Positions 11,701 to 18,004 are shown, counted from the stretch's first letter. The stretch: 64,000 nt of DNA from SIG565 sp045590755 (GCA_045590755.1 JAZNRP010000024.1:124001-188000), one strand, 5' to 3'. The notes: generated from the letters alone by a model not told the origin. Translations and numbers: made by a program.

Positions 11701-11904
11701 GACCTGTGGATACACACAGGCGAGTCTTCTCGTGGTTATCTCCGTGTCAACGGCAAGTGGCTTGCCTCGTATAACTATTGGCTTCGTGGAGCCTCGGTCA
11801 CTTACTCGACGGCCTTCTGCATTGTGTACTACTACGGCGGCGTGAACTACGGCGGCTACAACGCCAACTACAGCAGTGGCGTGTGCCCCCGCTTCTCAAT
11901 CTAA
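5734..11904 (+). CDS. Giant DGR-diversified receptor-binding/adhesin protein (target protein)
   Basis: 2,056 residues, the longest gene here. Residues 1-125 are a basal domain, followed by a seven-glycine linker at about 131. Residues 140-340 look like Ig-type beta domains; 430-640 look like a concanavalin/LamG-type lectin; 700-1060 contain AQGTSSMQYGT and DGIHWDFTKDYDND, reminiscent of CotH-like folds. Leucine-rich segments lie at about 1190-1330, two Flg_new/MucBP-like repeats at about 1460-1600, and a second lectin-like part at about 1600-1830. The last 200 residues form a formylglycine-enzyme/C-type-lectin-like domain (compare DUF6273), ending YWLRGAS...GVCPRFSI. Residues 2009-2053 are the variable repeat. 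It most likely binds the host surface. Domain limits are by eye and approximate. Confidence 0.8.
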   Translation: MATQKITQKQQTENVNPDASLLVTQKENVEGVEMEALRRATLEAVVNALREKGINDGYQTEQGIVDMYPNLVKSIDPIETGIRISFWDETSMDIPIESGGLAFDEVSYNQETGYLHIMLEGEDVVAPCYIGGGGGGGSSSGTVVKVTNTTGAASLTVAHGEPVEISFTYYDYDGDGEFTNSSGTLEISVNSNVVIQKNIEQGAHTYDVGPYLTAGSNKIKVKVTDEDDMYGMKTWTVNAVALSISSVFDDTVVNEGDVTFRYTPIGANIEKTVHFEIDGEEAATAIVTASNRQQTQIIPAQSHGAHPLKVYITAEVDGVAVTSNILEYDVIWVEEGNDTLIFACSFNDKVKQYSTVLIPWIAHNPTSLTSNVEQYIEGELHANLTVGRNVQYWSYKPTTPGNKTLMLKSGDVEKTIIVPVEDIGITVEPVTNGLVMDLNPAGHTNSDDDKEQFGYTDANGVNHPLVFSPNFDWVNGGFQTDADGGTYLCVKCGTYVELDRSLFDTDVIANGKEIKAVFRAAKCRDYDAQVMSCISGGIGLVLQAQKATLKSLQTTLEVPYCEDSMIEMDVNIEPGSKDNVMMVWLEGVPSRVAIYPDENEDFTQDNPTPLVIGSNDCDVHIYRIKVYDNDLTQYEIHENWIADAPNGEEMVNRYNRNNIYDQNGDIDVQKLITQNPNLRVLEITAPKMTTGKEDEVTCTVKHTYGAGGKAHKFVGEGVIMKAQGTSSMQYGTAAYNLDLEFPNGFEFDDGTTQGYYSMTANSIGVNYFNIKLNVASSENANNVIMAAEYNDFQPYLNPARVANPKVRDTVEGQPCVVFFTNSSEETIQVGALTAEPGQTIMYGCGDMNNSKKNFAVFGQQDNPVQACVEIMNNTNNPCLWKSDDLTDELWDGEGSFEFRYPKKPTAEHKAAFQRVLSWVVSTDRTAATGATLAQAVEYDGVTYTTDTAEYRAAKFVAELEDYFIKDSVLYHYLFTERHSMVDNRAKNVFVSTDDGIHWDFTKDYDNDTADGNDNEGGLTLTYGLEDIDTIGTKDVFNASSSVLWCNVRDLLFDDLQSLYQTLETKGAWNAQRILARFNAYQAARPEALIIEDMWKKYIKPFTVLGNDGYLKMLYGTKKDQRNQFEVYQEKYISSKYQGSAATSDTITFRAYTPTNWAGVVPSKEMEITPYADMYVTVKSGSGIARERAKRGQKVTLTCPIDTLNDTEIYIYNASNIADVGDIAPLYVGYFNIAMATKLRHLKLGDGADGYNNTNAESIGVGNNELLETLDIRNCPMIRVSLDLTGCDALSSLEAECDNYVPTDADDVPGITGVAFAPGGKIETAHLPTVTAFSARELKSLEDLTFTSLDRLRSLRIENCGTIDALEIIQNTMPESEEDTKGLTRARILGISWILNDSNADVLDYLVELKGLNESGANSDQSVVTGYAYVPTMKASELNAYRAAWGFDLELEWQSYVEQYLVTFVNYDGSTLHTQYVDRGMAAVDPVEAGIIGEPTRESSVSTVYTYNGWDSSLANITSAKTVTATYEESLRQYTVRWISQLGVILETQTVGYGQSATYTGDIPTRTDEESSKIYHLFKGWKQSTGYITGDLDVWADWEDGYEPSEIVDTQTLNAAQLYGFTKAGNAKNFLSVKDRVLITLGFDPDYDNVDYVDLIEEPTVLDGATCIETELQPFKDGIADGWTLVVDCEFDETTADQTMVCCMQESGYMGFKVKYTGGPSVQWSTNSYNSGATTYREIMVIRHLPGSRNVIVYSSKAYETAIGYKELTKTIDTLTNAKLYIGATVTDGGDIGNYATGTLYSLRFWKGDLGDADCRKIVSWPRETYTFEVGGFENYILSANSVEKTSVDFICASLLERTKQMNTTNSNAGGFANMPIFSWLQGRLYDAFPTVWRNFMKQSVINYNCYVNGTDSDIQECDAYVWLPSYIEMQGGTAEPWIYEGNWVTFFTNNTTRLKWQGHCLARDVDGGYQTFSQSTDPATDTTKNVRDGDLWIHTGESSRGYLRVNGKWLASYNYWLRGASVTYSTAFCIVYYYGGVNYGGYNANYSSGVCPRFSI
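11758..11891 (+). repeat. DGR variable repeat (VR)
   Basis: This 134-bp segment aligns without gaps to 12808-12941 at a constant offset of 1,050. I count 16 mismatches and every one falls on an adenine of the template copy: 11 A-to-T, 4 A-to-G and 1 A-to-C. Thirteen codons change: nine Asn codons became Tyr, others became Ala, Ile, Gly (two) and Ser. The 3' end GTGTGCCCCCG (11881-11891) is identical and GC-rich, as expected of the initiation-of-mutagenic-homology site. The pattern is diagnostic of adenine-specific mutagenic retrohoming. Confidence 0.97.
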
Positions 11905-11929
11905 AAGGCGTAAGCCGTACTCTTATAAA

Positions 11930-11954
11930 TCTGCCCTGCGTGAGTCAGGGCAGA
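11930..11954 (+). promoter_or_regulatory. Hairpin/cruciform downstream of VR
   Basis: A perfect 9-bp inverted repeat (TCTGCCCTG / CAGGGCAGA) with a 7-nt loop CGTGAGT lies 39 bp after the VR end and 26 bp after the target-gene stop codon. In characterised DGRs a short stem-loop just downstream of the VR promotes target recognition during retrohoming. No T-tract follows, so it does not look like a terminator. The loop centre GTGA could form a GNRA-like tetraloop if one T is bulged. Confidence 0.7.
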
Positions 11955-11982
11955 TAAATTCCTATGGAAAGGATTTTCGCAA

Positions 11983-12777
11983 ATGTCAGTACATCGTAGC
12001 GACCGTAAGATAGCCTTTATGGAGTTTGTAAGGCAGATGTCGAGATTACACCGCCATACTCACGAACGGTTGAGGTCGCTCCCGGCAAGGTACAAACGGT
12101 ACATCGTACCGAAAATCAGTCGTCCACTCAACACGGCATACAGTTCGGTCATCCTCGCAAATGAACAGAACGCAAGAACGGCTCTCGGTGCTCGGCAACG
12201 GGCGATGCTTTTCGATAGGGCTATAAAATGCCTGAAAGAAATGCAAGAGCCGTTGTTTGCTGTATGGAATTTGCTCGATGTTACCGAGTCGGGCTGTGAT
12301 TATTGGATTGAAATGATTAACTATGAATTCGCCTTGCTTTATGGCGTTGCGAAATTGGAAGGAAAACCGCCGATGTTTTTTACGATACCTCGGAGAAAGA
12401 TTGAAAAACTGAACTTCTTGAAAAAGATGTGTGAACTGCATAAGTACACCTATCAGAAACTCGGTCACGCTCCTGAATATACCCGTGAGGGCATCGGCGA
12501 ACCTATCTCGAAGTTCATCAACAACGCTCTGTTTAATGTGTTCGATGCGAATAATATCGTGCCGACCACTCAGGCAGAGGCGGATAAAAGGGCGAAACGG
12601 TTTCAAGCGGCGGTTGACTCGCTCAACGCCTTGCAGACTCCGCTCCTTGCTCTTTGGAACATTATGGATTACAGCGAAAACATAATGGATGAATGGTCGG
12701 GTCTTCTTGATGAAGAGCTTCGGCTCCTCGAAGGCTTGAAGAAAGCCGACAGGGAGCGATACAAAAATCTTCGGTGA
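11983..12777 (+). CDS. avd: DGR accessory protein with two tandem Avd domains
   Basis: 264 residues, about twice the usual 120-130 of Avd. Residues about 11-125 and 140-258 are two copies of the Avd four-helix bundle: the first has FMEFVRQMSRLHRHTHERLRSLP and MQEPLFAVWNLLD, the second has FLKKMCELHKYTYQKLGH and LQTPLLALWNIMD. The two copies align almost end to end, so this is an in-frame tandem duplication. Avd forms a basic pentameric barrel that binds the DGR RNA and the reverse transcriptase; a fused dimer cannot form that pentamer in the simple way. It lies between VR and TR, in the normal place. The ATG follows an AAAGGA site. Confidence 0.88.
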   Translation: MSVHRSDRKIAFMEFVRQMSRLHRHTHERLRSLPARYKRYIVPKISRPLNTAYSSVILANEQNARTALGARQRAMLFDRAIKCLKEMQEPLFAVWNLLDVTESGCDYWIEMINYEFALLYGVAKLEGKPPMFFTIPRRKIEKLNFLKKMCELHKYTYQKLGHAPEYTREGIGEPISKFINNALFNVFDANNIVPTTQAEADKRAKRFQAAVDSLNALQTPLLALWNIMDYSENIMDEWSGLLDEELRLLEGLKKADRERYKNLR

Positions 12778-12786
12778 AAGGAGAAT

Positions 12787-12951
12787 ATGGGCGGTATTCT
12801 ATCATCTTGGCTTGCCTCGAATAACTATTGGCTTCGTGGAGCCTCGGTCACTAACTCGACGAACTTCTGCAATGTGAACAACAACGGCAACGTGAACAAC
12901 AACGGCAACAACGCCAACAACAGCAATGGCGTGTGCCCCCGACTCTCGTAA
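12787..12951 (+). CDS. Small ORF containing the template repeat
   Basis: An ATG preceded by AAAGGAGAAT opens a 54-codon frame with leader MGGILSS. It then reads through the whole template repeat in the same frame as the VR of the giant gene: WLASNNYWLRGASVTNST and on to GVCPRLS, with TAA at 12949. It would encode the undiversified, asparagine-rich version (17 Asn codons) of the adhesin tip. Whether it is translated is unknown; it could simply couple ribosomes from the avd gene into the TR. The 5' end is 9 bp after the avd stop. Confidence 0.4.
   Translation: MGGILSSWLASNNYWLRGASVTNSTNFCNVNNNGNVNNNGNNANNSNGVCPRLS
12808..12941 (+). repeat. DGR template repeat (TR)
   Basis: This is the template copy of the VR at offset 1,050. 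Diversifiable codons are almost all AAC or AAT, the design that gives wide amino-acid choice without stop codons when adenines change. The 3' end carries GTGTGCCCCCG as in the VR, then diverges (GACTCTC against GCTTCTC), as expected for IMH versus its template counterpart. The transcript would be copied by the reverse transcriptase downstream. Confidence 0.96.
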
Positions 12952-13222
12952 TTAAAGTAACCAAGAATGAGGGTGAAACAATCGAATTATGAGAAGGAGA
13001 ATACAGCCCTCCGGGAGAGACACCCGGTAAATAAATGACCGTTCTGCTTCAAGGACGGTGCACCACGTCCGGTGCCGCAGTTATAGACGGGAGGACGCTT
13101 CTTGCATAGCGGTAAAATGTCCGCCTTTTGCCGTTTTATTCCCGTGGCTATATACCCGATATAATCTGACGGAAACTCCGAAAACGGTTGATTGCCGCAA
13201 TGGAGAACTATAACAAATCGGG
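12952..13222 (+). ncRNA. Spacer part of the DGR RNA, between TR and RT
   Basis: The 271-bp stretch has no convincing gene. It holds several short hairpins: CCGGG/CCCGG at about 13013-13029, ACCGT/ACGGT at about 13040-13060, and GCGG/CCGC near 13108-13123. In the Bordetella phage DGR the RNA 3' of TR is structured, binds RT-Avd and primes cDNA synthesis; by position this is the equivalent. The exact ends of the RNA cannot be fixed from sequence. Confidence 0.6.
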
Positions 13223-13246
13223 ATGTGCGTAGGCGAACTATATCTT

Positions 13247-14464
13247 ATGAGCAATCAAGAAAGAATTCAGGCTCGAATTGCCCGTGATAAAGCAAGGAAA
13301 GCCGCTAAAAGACAGGCTGCCGTCGAGAAACACGGCACCTATGAAAATGTTATAACCCTGCAAAACCTGCACCGTTCTCTGCGGAAACGCCGAAAGAACG
13401 TGGAATGGAAAGGCAGCGTTCAATCGTACCTCGCTCACGCTATCGTAAAGATAAAACGGTCGAAGGACGAACTGCTTCGTGGAGAAGTCAATATCAACAG
13501 AGCGATAAAGCGAATGACTATCTATGAGAGAGGCAAACGCCGAGATATTCACGCCATTATGATTGACAGCCGTGTCATTCAAGGTGTGCTTTGTGATGCT
13601 TCAATCACTCCGCTTACTCAGCCCTCGCTGATATACGATAACCCTGCGAGCACCAAGCATAAGGGCATATCTCACGCCCGAAACCGCATATTGAAGATGC
13701 TCCGTGAGCAGATAAAGCGAAGCGGACCGAATTCGTATGCTTTACTTACCGACTATACCGGATTTTTTGACAGTATTCCCCACGCAGTTTGCAAGGAGAA
13801 GTTGAAAAAGGCAGGTATGGACGATAGACTGTGCGACCTAACGATGTCGTATATCAAGATGTATCAGGCTCAGGACTATTCGTTTATCGAAGACCCCGTA
13901 GAGCGTGAGCAAATGTATATCAAACTCGCCAACGATGAGGACTCGGGAGCCACCCTCGGAAGTCAGATTTCGCAGGATATGGCTTTGGTTGTCCCGAACG
14001 ATGTGGACCACGCTGTCAAAGATAGGTGCGGTATGAAAGGCTACATTCGGTATATGGATGATAGTTATACCGGGCACGGCGACAAGCAGGTTCTTCAGGC
14101 GGTTTATGATGTCATCAAACAGGAGAGCAACGCCATCGGCTTGAAACTGAACGAAAAGAAGACCCATATCGTGAAGTTTACGAGAGGCTTTATGTTCCTG
14201 AAGGTGCATTACATCGTTACCGACACAGGCAAAATCATCAAGAAAATGGCAAAGGCAGGAATTGTCCGTATGAGGCGTAAGCTGAAGAAGTTTGTTCGTC
14301 TCGTACAGCAAGGTAAGATGCGGATGGACGATGTTTTCAACTCGTTCAACTCTTGGAGGGGCAACGCCAAGAAGTATTCGCAATCGTACAGAGCAAGAAA
14401 GGCTATGCTTGTTCTGTATAACAAGTTGTTCAAACGATACAGAACGGGAGGTATAGCAGCGTGA
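13247..14464 (+). CDS. DGR reverse transcriptase
   Basis: 405 residues from ATG 13247 (an upstream ATG at 13223 would add 8 residues; neither has a strong ribosome site). It has the catalytic YMDD at residues 277-280 (counting from 13223) and the DGR-specific motif LGSQISQ at 245-251, where group II introns and retrons have QGxxxSP. The motif TDYTGFFDSIPH, carrying the first catalytic Asp, lies at about 173-184. No maturase, endonuclease or intron domain is present. The protein copies TR RNA with errors at adenines, and the cDNA replaces VR. It overlaps the next gene by 4 bp (GTGA). Confidence 0.95.
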   Translation: MSNQERIQARIARDKARKAAKRQAAVEKHGTYENVITLQNLHRSLRKRRKNVEWKGSVQSYLAHAIVKIKRSKDELLRGEVNINRAIKRMTIYERGKRRDIHAIMIDSRVIQGVLCDASITPLTQPSLIYDNPASTKHKGISHARNRILKMLREQIKRSGPNSYALLTDYTGFFDSIPHAVCKEKLKKAGMDDRLCDLTMSYIKMYQAQDYSFIEDPVEREQMYIKLANDEDSGATLGSQISQDMALVVPNDVDHAVKDRCGMKGYIRYMDDSYTGHGDKQVLQAVYDVIKQESNAIGLKLNEKKTHIVKFTRGFMFLKVHYIVTDTGKIIKKMAKAGIVRMRRKLKKFVRLVQQGKMRMDDVFNSFNSWRGNAKKYSQSYRARKAMLVLYNKLFKRYRTGGIAA

Positions 14465-14949
14465 ATTACTATAAGATTATCGAAAACGGTACGGTTATTG
14501 ATGCGAACTGCATTTTCCTGAAATGGCAGAAGAAGAACAATATCCTTATCGGTTGCGATGCTTCGGAGGCGAACTTCATTCAGTCGTCCGACCAACAGAA
14601 AGTTTGGAAGGTCGATTGGCTCATTCCCGCCGATGCAAAAGCAGGTGAATACCCGTCTATCGAGGCGGTCGAAATCACCAAGGAAGAATATGACGAACTC
14701 AGGGCTCAGCTCGATGCAGGACTTAACCCCGAAGTCCCCGAAGAAGAGCCCGAAATCCCCTCGGATACTGATGAGCCGGGAGATGAAGTTCCATCCGAGC
14801 CTGTGATGAGTGTCGAAGAAATGAGACGCAAAATCACGATGTTGGAGACTGCTCTTGAAGAGCAGAAAATCATCAACGGTGAGCAGATGGAGAGGAATGA
14901 TTTCCTCGAAGGCTGTTTGCTTGAAATGTCGGAAATCGTCTATGGTTAG
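14461..14949 (+). CDS. Tail-associated protein with acidic proline-rich linker
   Basis: 162 residues, starting at GTG overlapping the stop codon of the reverse transcriptase by 4 bp. Residues 1-80 form a compact domain (MNYYKIIENGTVIDANCIFLKW). An acidic, proline-rich linker (about 85-120) follows, then a coiled coil (MRRKITMLETALEEQKI). The position after the tail fibre/DGR and before the CD1375-like protein is that of XkdW-like or fibre-assembly proteins of Gram-positive phages. I do not recognise a specific function. Confidence 0.7.
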   Translation: MNYYKIIENGTVIDANCIFLKWQKKNNILIGCDASEANFIQSSDQQKVWKVDWLIPADAKAGEYPSIEAVEITKEEYDELRAQLDAGLNPEVPEEEPEIPSDTDEPGDEVPSEPVMSVEEMRRKITMLETALEEQKIINGEQMERNDFLEGCLLEMSEIVYG

Positions 14950-14992
14950 GCGTTTAATATTCCGAATTCTTTTTGGAAAGGAGGGTGCTGTA

Positions 14993-15124
14993 ATGATGGC
15001 TATGCTTTGGGCACAGAAGATTATTCTCGGCAAGAAGACTTTCGCTGAAGTTCCTCGTCTCTTAAAGGACCAAGTGAGAGAAATTCTTCAGGAGAGCGGT
15101 CTTGAAAATCTTGGAGAAGAGTAA
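14993..15124 (+). CDS. CD1375-like small phage protein
   Basis: 43 residues, after a near-perfect AAAGGAGGG site. The sequence pattern (W-A-Q-K-I-I-L-G-K-K-T-F-A-E-V-P-R-L-L-K-D-Q-V-R-E-I-L) matches the tiny CD1375/XkdX-type proteins found between tail fibres and lysis genes in Clostridia phages. The role is unknown. ATG 14996 is an equally possible start. Confidence 0.75.
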   Translation: MMAMLWAQKIILGKKTFAEVPRLLKDQVREILQESGLENLGEE

Positions 15125-15148
15125 ATCAACGGAAGGAGTACAAGGGGT

Positions 15149-15370
15149 GTGAATAATCTCGAACTCATTGACCGCCTCTGTACGGTCGCAGAAACGCAGG
15201 CTCGTATCATCAGAGAGCAGGCACTATTCATCGAAGAACAGATGACTGTTGACGATGAAATCAAGAAGAAATTTGCAGAACAGCGTGAAACTGTTGACTC
15301 GGAGCTCGACTCGTTAGGGGTCGGGCTCCGTCCTTTTCGCAATGGTGCTTCTGCGGAAAGGAGAGTCTAA
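15149..15370 (+). CDS. Small coiled-coil protein
   Basis: 73 residues from a GTG after a GGAGT site. Residues 1-50 are predicted to be a continuous amphipathic helix rich in Glu and Gln (LIDRLCTVAETQARIIREQ); the tail is basic. It lies between the CD1375-like gene and a membrane protein and abuts the next start codon. No family is recognised; many phages carry such helical proteins beside holins. Confidence 0.65.
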   Translation: MNNLELIDRLCTVAETQARIIREQALFIEEQMTVDDEIKKKFAEQRETVDSELDSLGVGLRPFRNGASAERRV

Positions 15371-15781
15371 ATGGACGAATTTCTCAAAATCGCCCTTGTG
15401 GGAGTGTTTTCAGGCGGCATTGGTGTCGCAATCATCGAAGTCGTCAAGGAAAGCATTGCTTTTAGACGTAAGCGTAAAGCCGAAAAAGAAGACAAGGCTG
15501 AAGCGAAAATCGAGCGTGCGGAGGCTGAGGAAAAAAAGAGAACAGACGAGCGGTTAGACCGCATCGAAGAGCAGAACAAAGCGATAGTCGAAGGACTTCG
15601 TGTTATGCTGCTCGACCGTGTTCTTTACCTCGGTCAAGGATACATTGACAAGGGCGAGATTACCTACGACGAAAGGCATCGTTTCCACCAAATGCACGAC
15701 TGTTATCACGACGGTCTCGGTGGCAATGGCGATGCCGACCTCATTGTTGAAGCGGTAGATGAACTGCCGCCCAAAAGATAA
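15371..15781 (+). CDS. Membrane-anchored coiled-coil protein, possible holin-associated
   Basis: 136 residues. One hydrophobic segment lies at about 5-26 (LKIALVGVFSGGIGVAIIEVV), followed by a highly charged coiled coil to about residue 75 and a soluble C-terminus with several His. The topology resembles XhlA/hemolysin-type and other phage membrane proteins of lysis cassettes, but the order (membrane segment first) differs from XhlA. It starts one base after the previous gene stops. Confidence 0.65.
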   Translation: MDEFLKIALVGVFSGGIGVAIIEVVKESIAFRRKRKAEKEDKAEAKIERAEAEEKKRTDERLDRIEEQNKAIVEGLRVMLLDRVLYLGQGYIDKGEITYDERHRFHQMHDCYHDGLGGNGDADLIVEAVDELPPKR

Positions 15782-15794
15782 GGAGGGACCTTGT

Positions 15795-16121
15795 ATGGAA
15801 CCGCAGAATATAAAACACGCCAAACCCAAAAAGAAGAACATCTTCGAGAGGATTGGCGTAATGAACCTCGCACTCTTATTTGTCGCTGTATCGGTCATCG
15901 TATTCACCGCAATAATGATTGACCTTTTCAAGACCTATGGTGCTATCCCTGATACCCTATGCCTCAGCGTGTTCGGTGTATTGGGAGGCGAATGTGGTCT
16001 TTTGGCGTGGATAAAGAATGTGAAAGAGAAGCACAGAGACCGCAAGGTCGAATTGGAAGACCGTGAATATTACGAAGAAAAAGAGAAAGCCGAGATGAGC
16101 GGCGGCTTTCCCGAAAACTGA
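15795..16121 (+). CDS. Two-helix membrane protein, holin-like
   Basis: 108 residues after an AAGGAGGG site. Two hydrophobic stretches are visible (about 20-43, NLALLFVAVSVIVFTAIMI, and about 52-72), joined by a short turn and followed by a charged tail ending in a Glu/Lys-rich segment. This is the layout of class II holins. Because an LLH-type holin is encoded at 18674, this could be a second holin, an antiholin or an unrelated membrane protein. Confidence 0.6.
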   Translation: MEPQNIKHAKPKKKNIFERIGVMNLALLFVAVSVIVFTAIMIDLFKTYGAIPDTLCLSVFGVLGGECGLLAWIKNVKEKHRDRKVELEDREYYEEKEKAEMSGGFPEN

Positions 16122-16146
16122 TGCTCAACGAAGGAGGTAAACGGCT

Positions 16147-17994
16147 ATGACTAATTTGGAATTAGCCAACAAACTGATTGACATTGCCAAAAATGTTAAG
16201 ACCCTTTATGTTATGGGAGGTATCGGCTATCCGCTTAATGCTAAGGGAAAGCAGAGAGCGTATAAGAACTCTTGGAATACCGACCCGGACAGAGTGAAAT
16301 TCATCGAAGCAGCATCGGACGACACTTTCGCTTTCGACTGTGTCTGCCTCATCAAGAGCGTGCTTTGGGGGTTCGTTGCAGACCCCTCAAAGACCTATGG
16401 TGGTGCTGTGTATAAGGCAAACGGTGTCCCGGACATCGGTGCTGACACGATGATTACCAAATGCTCCGACATCTCTACCGATTTCAGCAAGATTGAAATT
16501 GGTGAAGCTGTTTGGATGAAAGGTCATATCGGCGTATATGTAGGAAATGGTCTCGCCGTCGAGTGTACGCCTATTTGGGGGAATGATGTGCAACTGACCG
16601 CCTGCAACTGCTCAAAGAGTGGTTACAACCGCCGTAATTGGACGAAGCACGGCAAGTTACCCTACATTACCTACGAAAATCAGGCAGTAGCAGAACCTAC
16701 GCCTGACAAAAATACCCCTACCCTCAAAGAGATGTCCGCTGCGGATGCCGAAAAGGCGTTCTACAAGTATTTGACCGAAACTTTGGGGCTGAATTGTGCC
16801 GCCGCTTGTGGCGTTCTCGCCAACATCGCCGCCGAGTCAGCGTTCAGGTCCACCAACTTGCAGAACACCTACGAGAAGAAGCTCGGCTACACCGACACCG
16901 AATACACCCTTGCCGTAGATAACGGTTCTTACGATAATTTCGTAAAGGATGCCGCAGGCTATGGCTTCGCACAATGGACCTATTGGAGCCGCAAGCAGAA
17001 GTTGCTTGAATTTGCCAAGAGCAAAGGCAAGTCTATCGGCGATGCCGAGATGCAGATGCAGTTCTTCGGTCAGGAAATCAAGGGCTATTCGGGCGTTTGG
17101 AAGACCTTGCAGAGCGTTCCTAACACCGCAGAGGGTGCCTACGAAGCAGGTCATAAGGTCTGCTACGATTATGAGGCTCCCGCCGCTAAGCAGACATCCG
17201 CTGTTACTCGTGGCAATAGTGCTAAGACCTACTTTGCGAAGTACGGCGGTTCTGCCGCTTCTTCCGGCAATGCAGGTTCTACCGAAAAGCCTGTCGAGAG
17301 CGTTGATTATGCTATCGGCGACAAGGTGTATGTCAACGGTAAGATTTACGCCTACGGCAACGGCAAGGGCAACTCCTTGACAAAGAATAACGCAACGATG
17401 TATGTTTGCGATATTGTCGATAAGAAGACCTATCCTCACTACATCGGCGTTTCTGCCATCAAGGGCGGCACAAGACAGGGTTGGGCTAAGCCTGATATTC
17501 TGTCTAAGAGCAGTTCTGTTGCTCCCGCTAAGCCGACTACGACCACGAAGCCCACTACGACCGCAAAACCCGCCGAGACTGCTCCTGCTACGGGCTATGT
17601 CAACTACACGGTTGTCGGTGGTGATAACCTCACCAAAATTGCGGCTAAATTCAAGACCACCATCGCAAAGATTGTGGCGGCGAACAATATCAAGGATGCC
17701 AACAAGATTTGGGCGGGACAGGTGCTCAAAATCCCCTCTGCCTCTGCATCCGCATCGTCCAACGCAACGCCGACTGTCAATAAGACCTTTGCAAAAGGCG
17801 ACGCAGTTATCGTTAATGGTACGATTACCGGATACGGCAACGGAGGTGGCGGTAGCATTGTAAAGAAAGGTGTAAGGATGTTCGTTTGCGACATCGTGGA
17901 CTCCTCGACCTACAAGAACTACATCGGCGTTTCCGCTTATAAAGGCGGAGCCCGTCAGGGTTGGGCGAACCCGTCCATCTTGAAGAAAGCGTAA
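16147..17994 (+). CDS. Endolysin: NlpC/P60-like, tail-lysozyme, LysM and SH3-like repeats
   Basis: 615 residues after a strong AAGGAGGT site. Residues 1-175 form a cysteine-peptidase/amidase domain with FDCVCLIKS and GHIGVYVGNGLAVEC. About 195-370 match the phage tail lysozyme family (GVLANIAAESAF, GYGFAQWTYWSRKQ). Then comes an SH3-like unit (YAIGDKVYVNGKIYAYGNG to QGWAKPDIL), a Pro-Thr linker, a LysM domain (YTVVGGDNLTKIAAKF, about 485-530), and a second copy of the SH3-like unit (about 550-613). It cleaves both peptide and glycan parts of peptidoglycan. Two different catalytic domains and a duplicated binding unit are unusual for one lysin. No signal peptide is seen, so release depends on the holin. 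Confidence 0.85.
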   Translation: MTNLELANKLIDIAKNVKTLYVMGGIGYPLNAKGKQRAYKNSWNTDPDRVKFIEAASDDTFAFDCVCLIKSVLWGFVADPSKTYGGAVYKANGVPDIGADTMITKCSDISTDFSKIEIGEAVWMKGHIGVYVGNGLAVECTPIWGNDVQLTACNCSKSGYNRRNWTKHGKLPYITYENQAVAEPTPDKNTPTLKEMSAADAEKAFYKYLTETLGLNCAAACGVLANIAAESAFRSTNLQNTYEKKLGYTDTEYTLAVDNGSYDNFVKDAAGYGFAQWTYWSRKQKLLEFAKSKGKSIGDAEMQMQFFGQEIKGYSGVWKTLQSVPNTAEGAYEAGHKVCYDYEAPAAKQTSAVTRGNSAKTYFAKYGGSAASSGNAGSTEKPVESVDYAIGDKVYVNGKIYAYGNGKGNSLTKNNATMYVCDIVDKKTYPHYIGVSAIKGGTRQGWAKPDILSKSSSVAPAKPTTTTKPTTTAKPAETAPATGYVNYTVVGGDNLTKIAAKFKTTIAKIVAANNIKDANKIWAGQVLKIPSASASASSNATPTVNKTFAKGDAVIVNGTITGYGNGGGGSIVKKGVRMFVCDIVDSSTYKNYIGVSAYKGGARQGWANPSILKKA

Positions 17995-18004
17995 GGTGAG
18001 TAGT

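Noticed and set aside
13247..14464. Reverse transcriptase considered as group II intron or retron type
   Set aside because: There is no maturase or endonuclease domain and no intron RNA. LGSQISQ and adjacent Avd/TR/VR mark a DGR.
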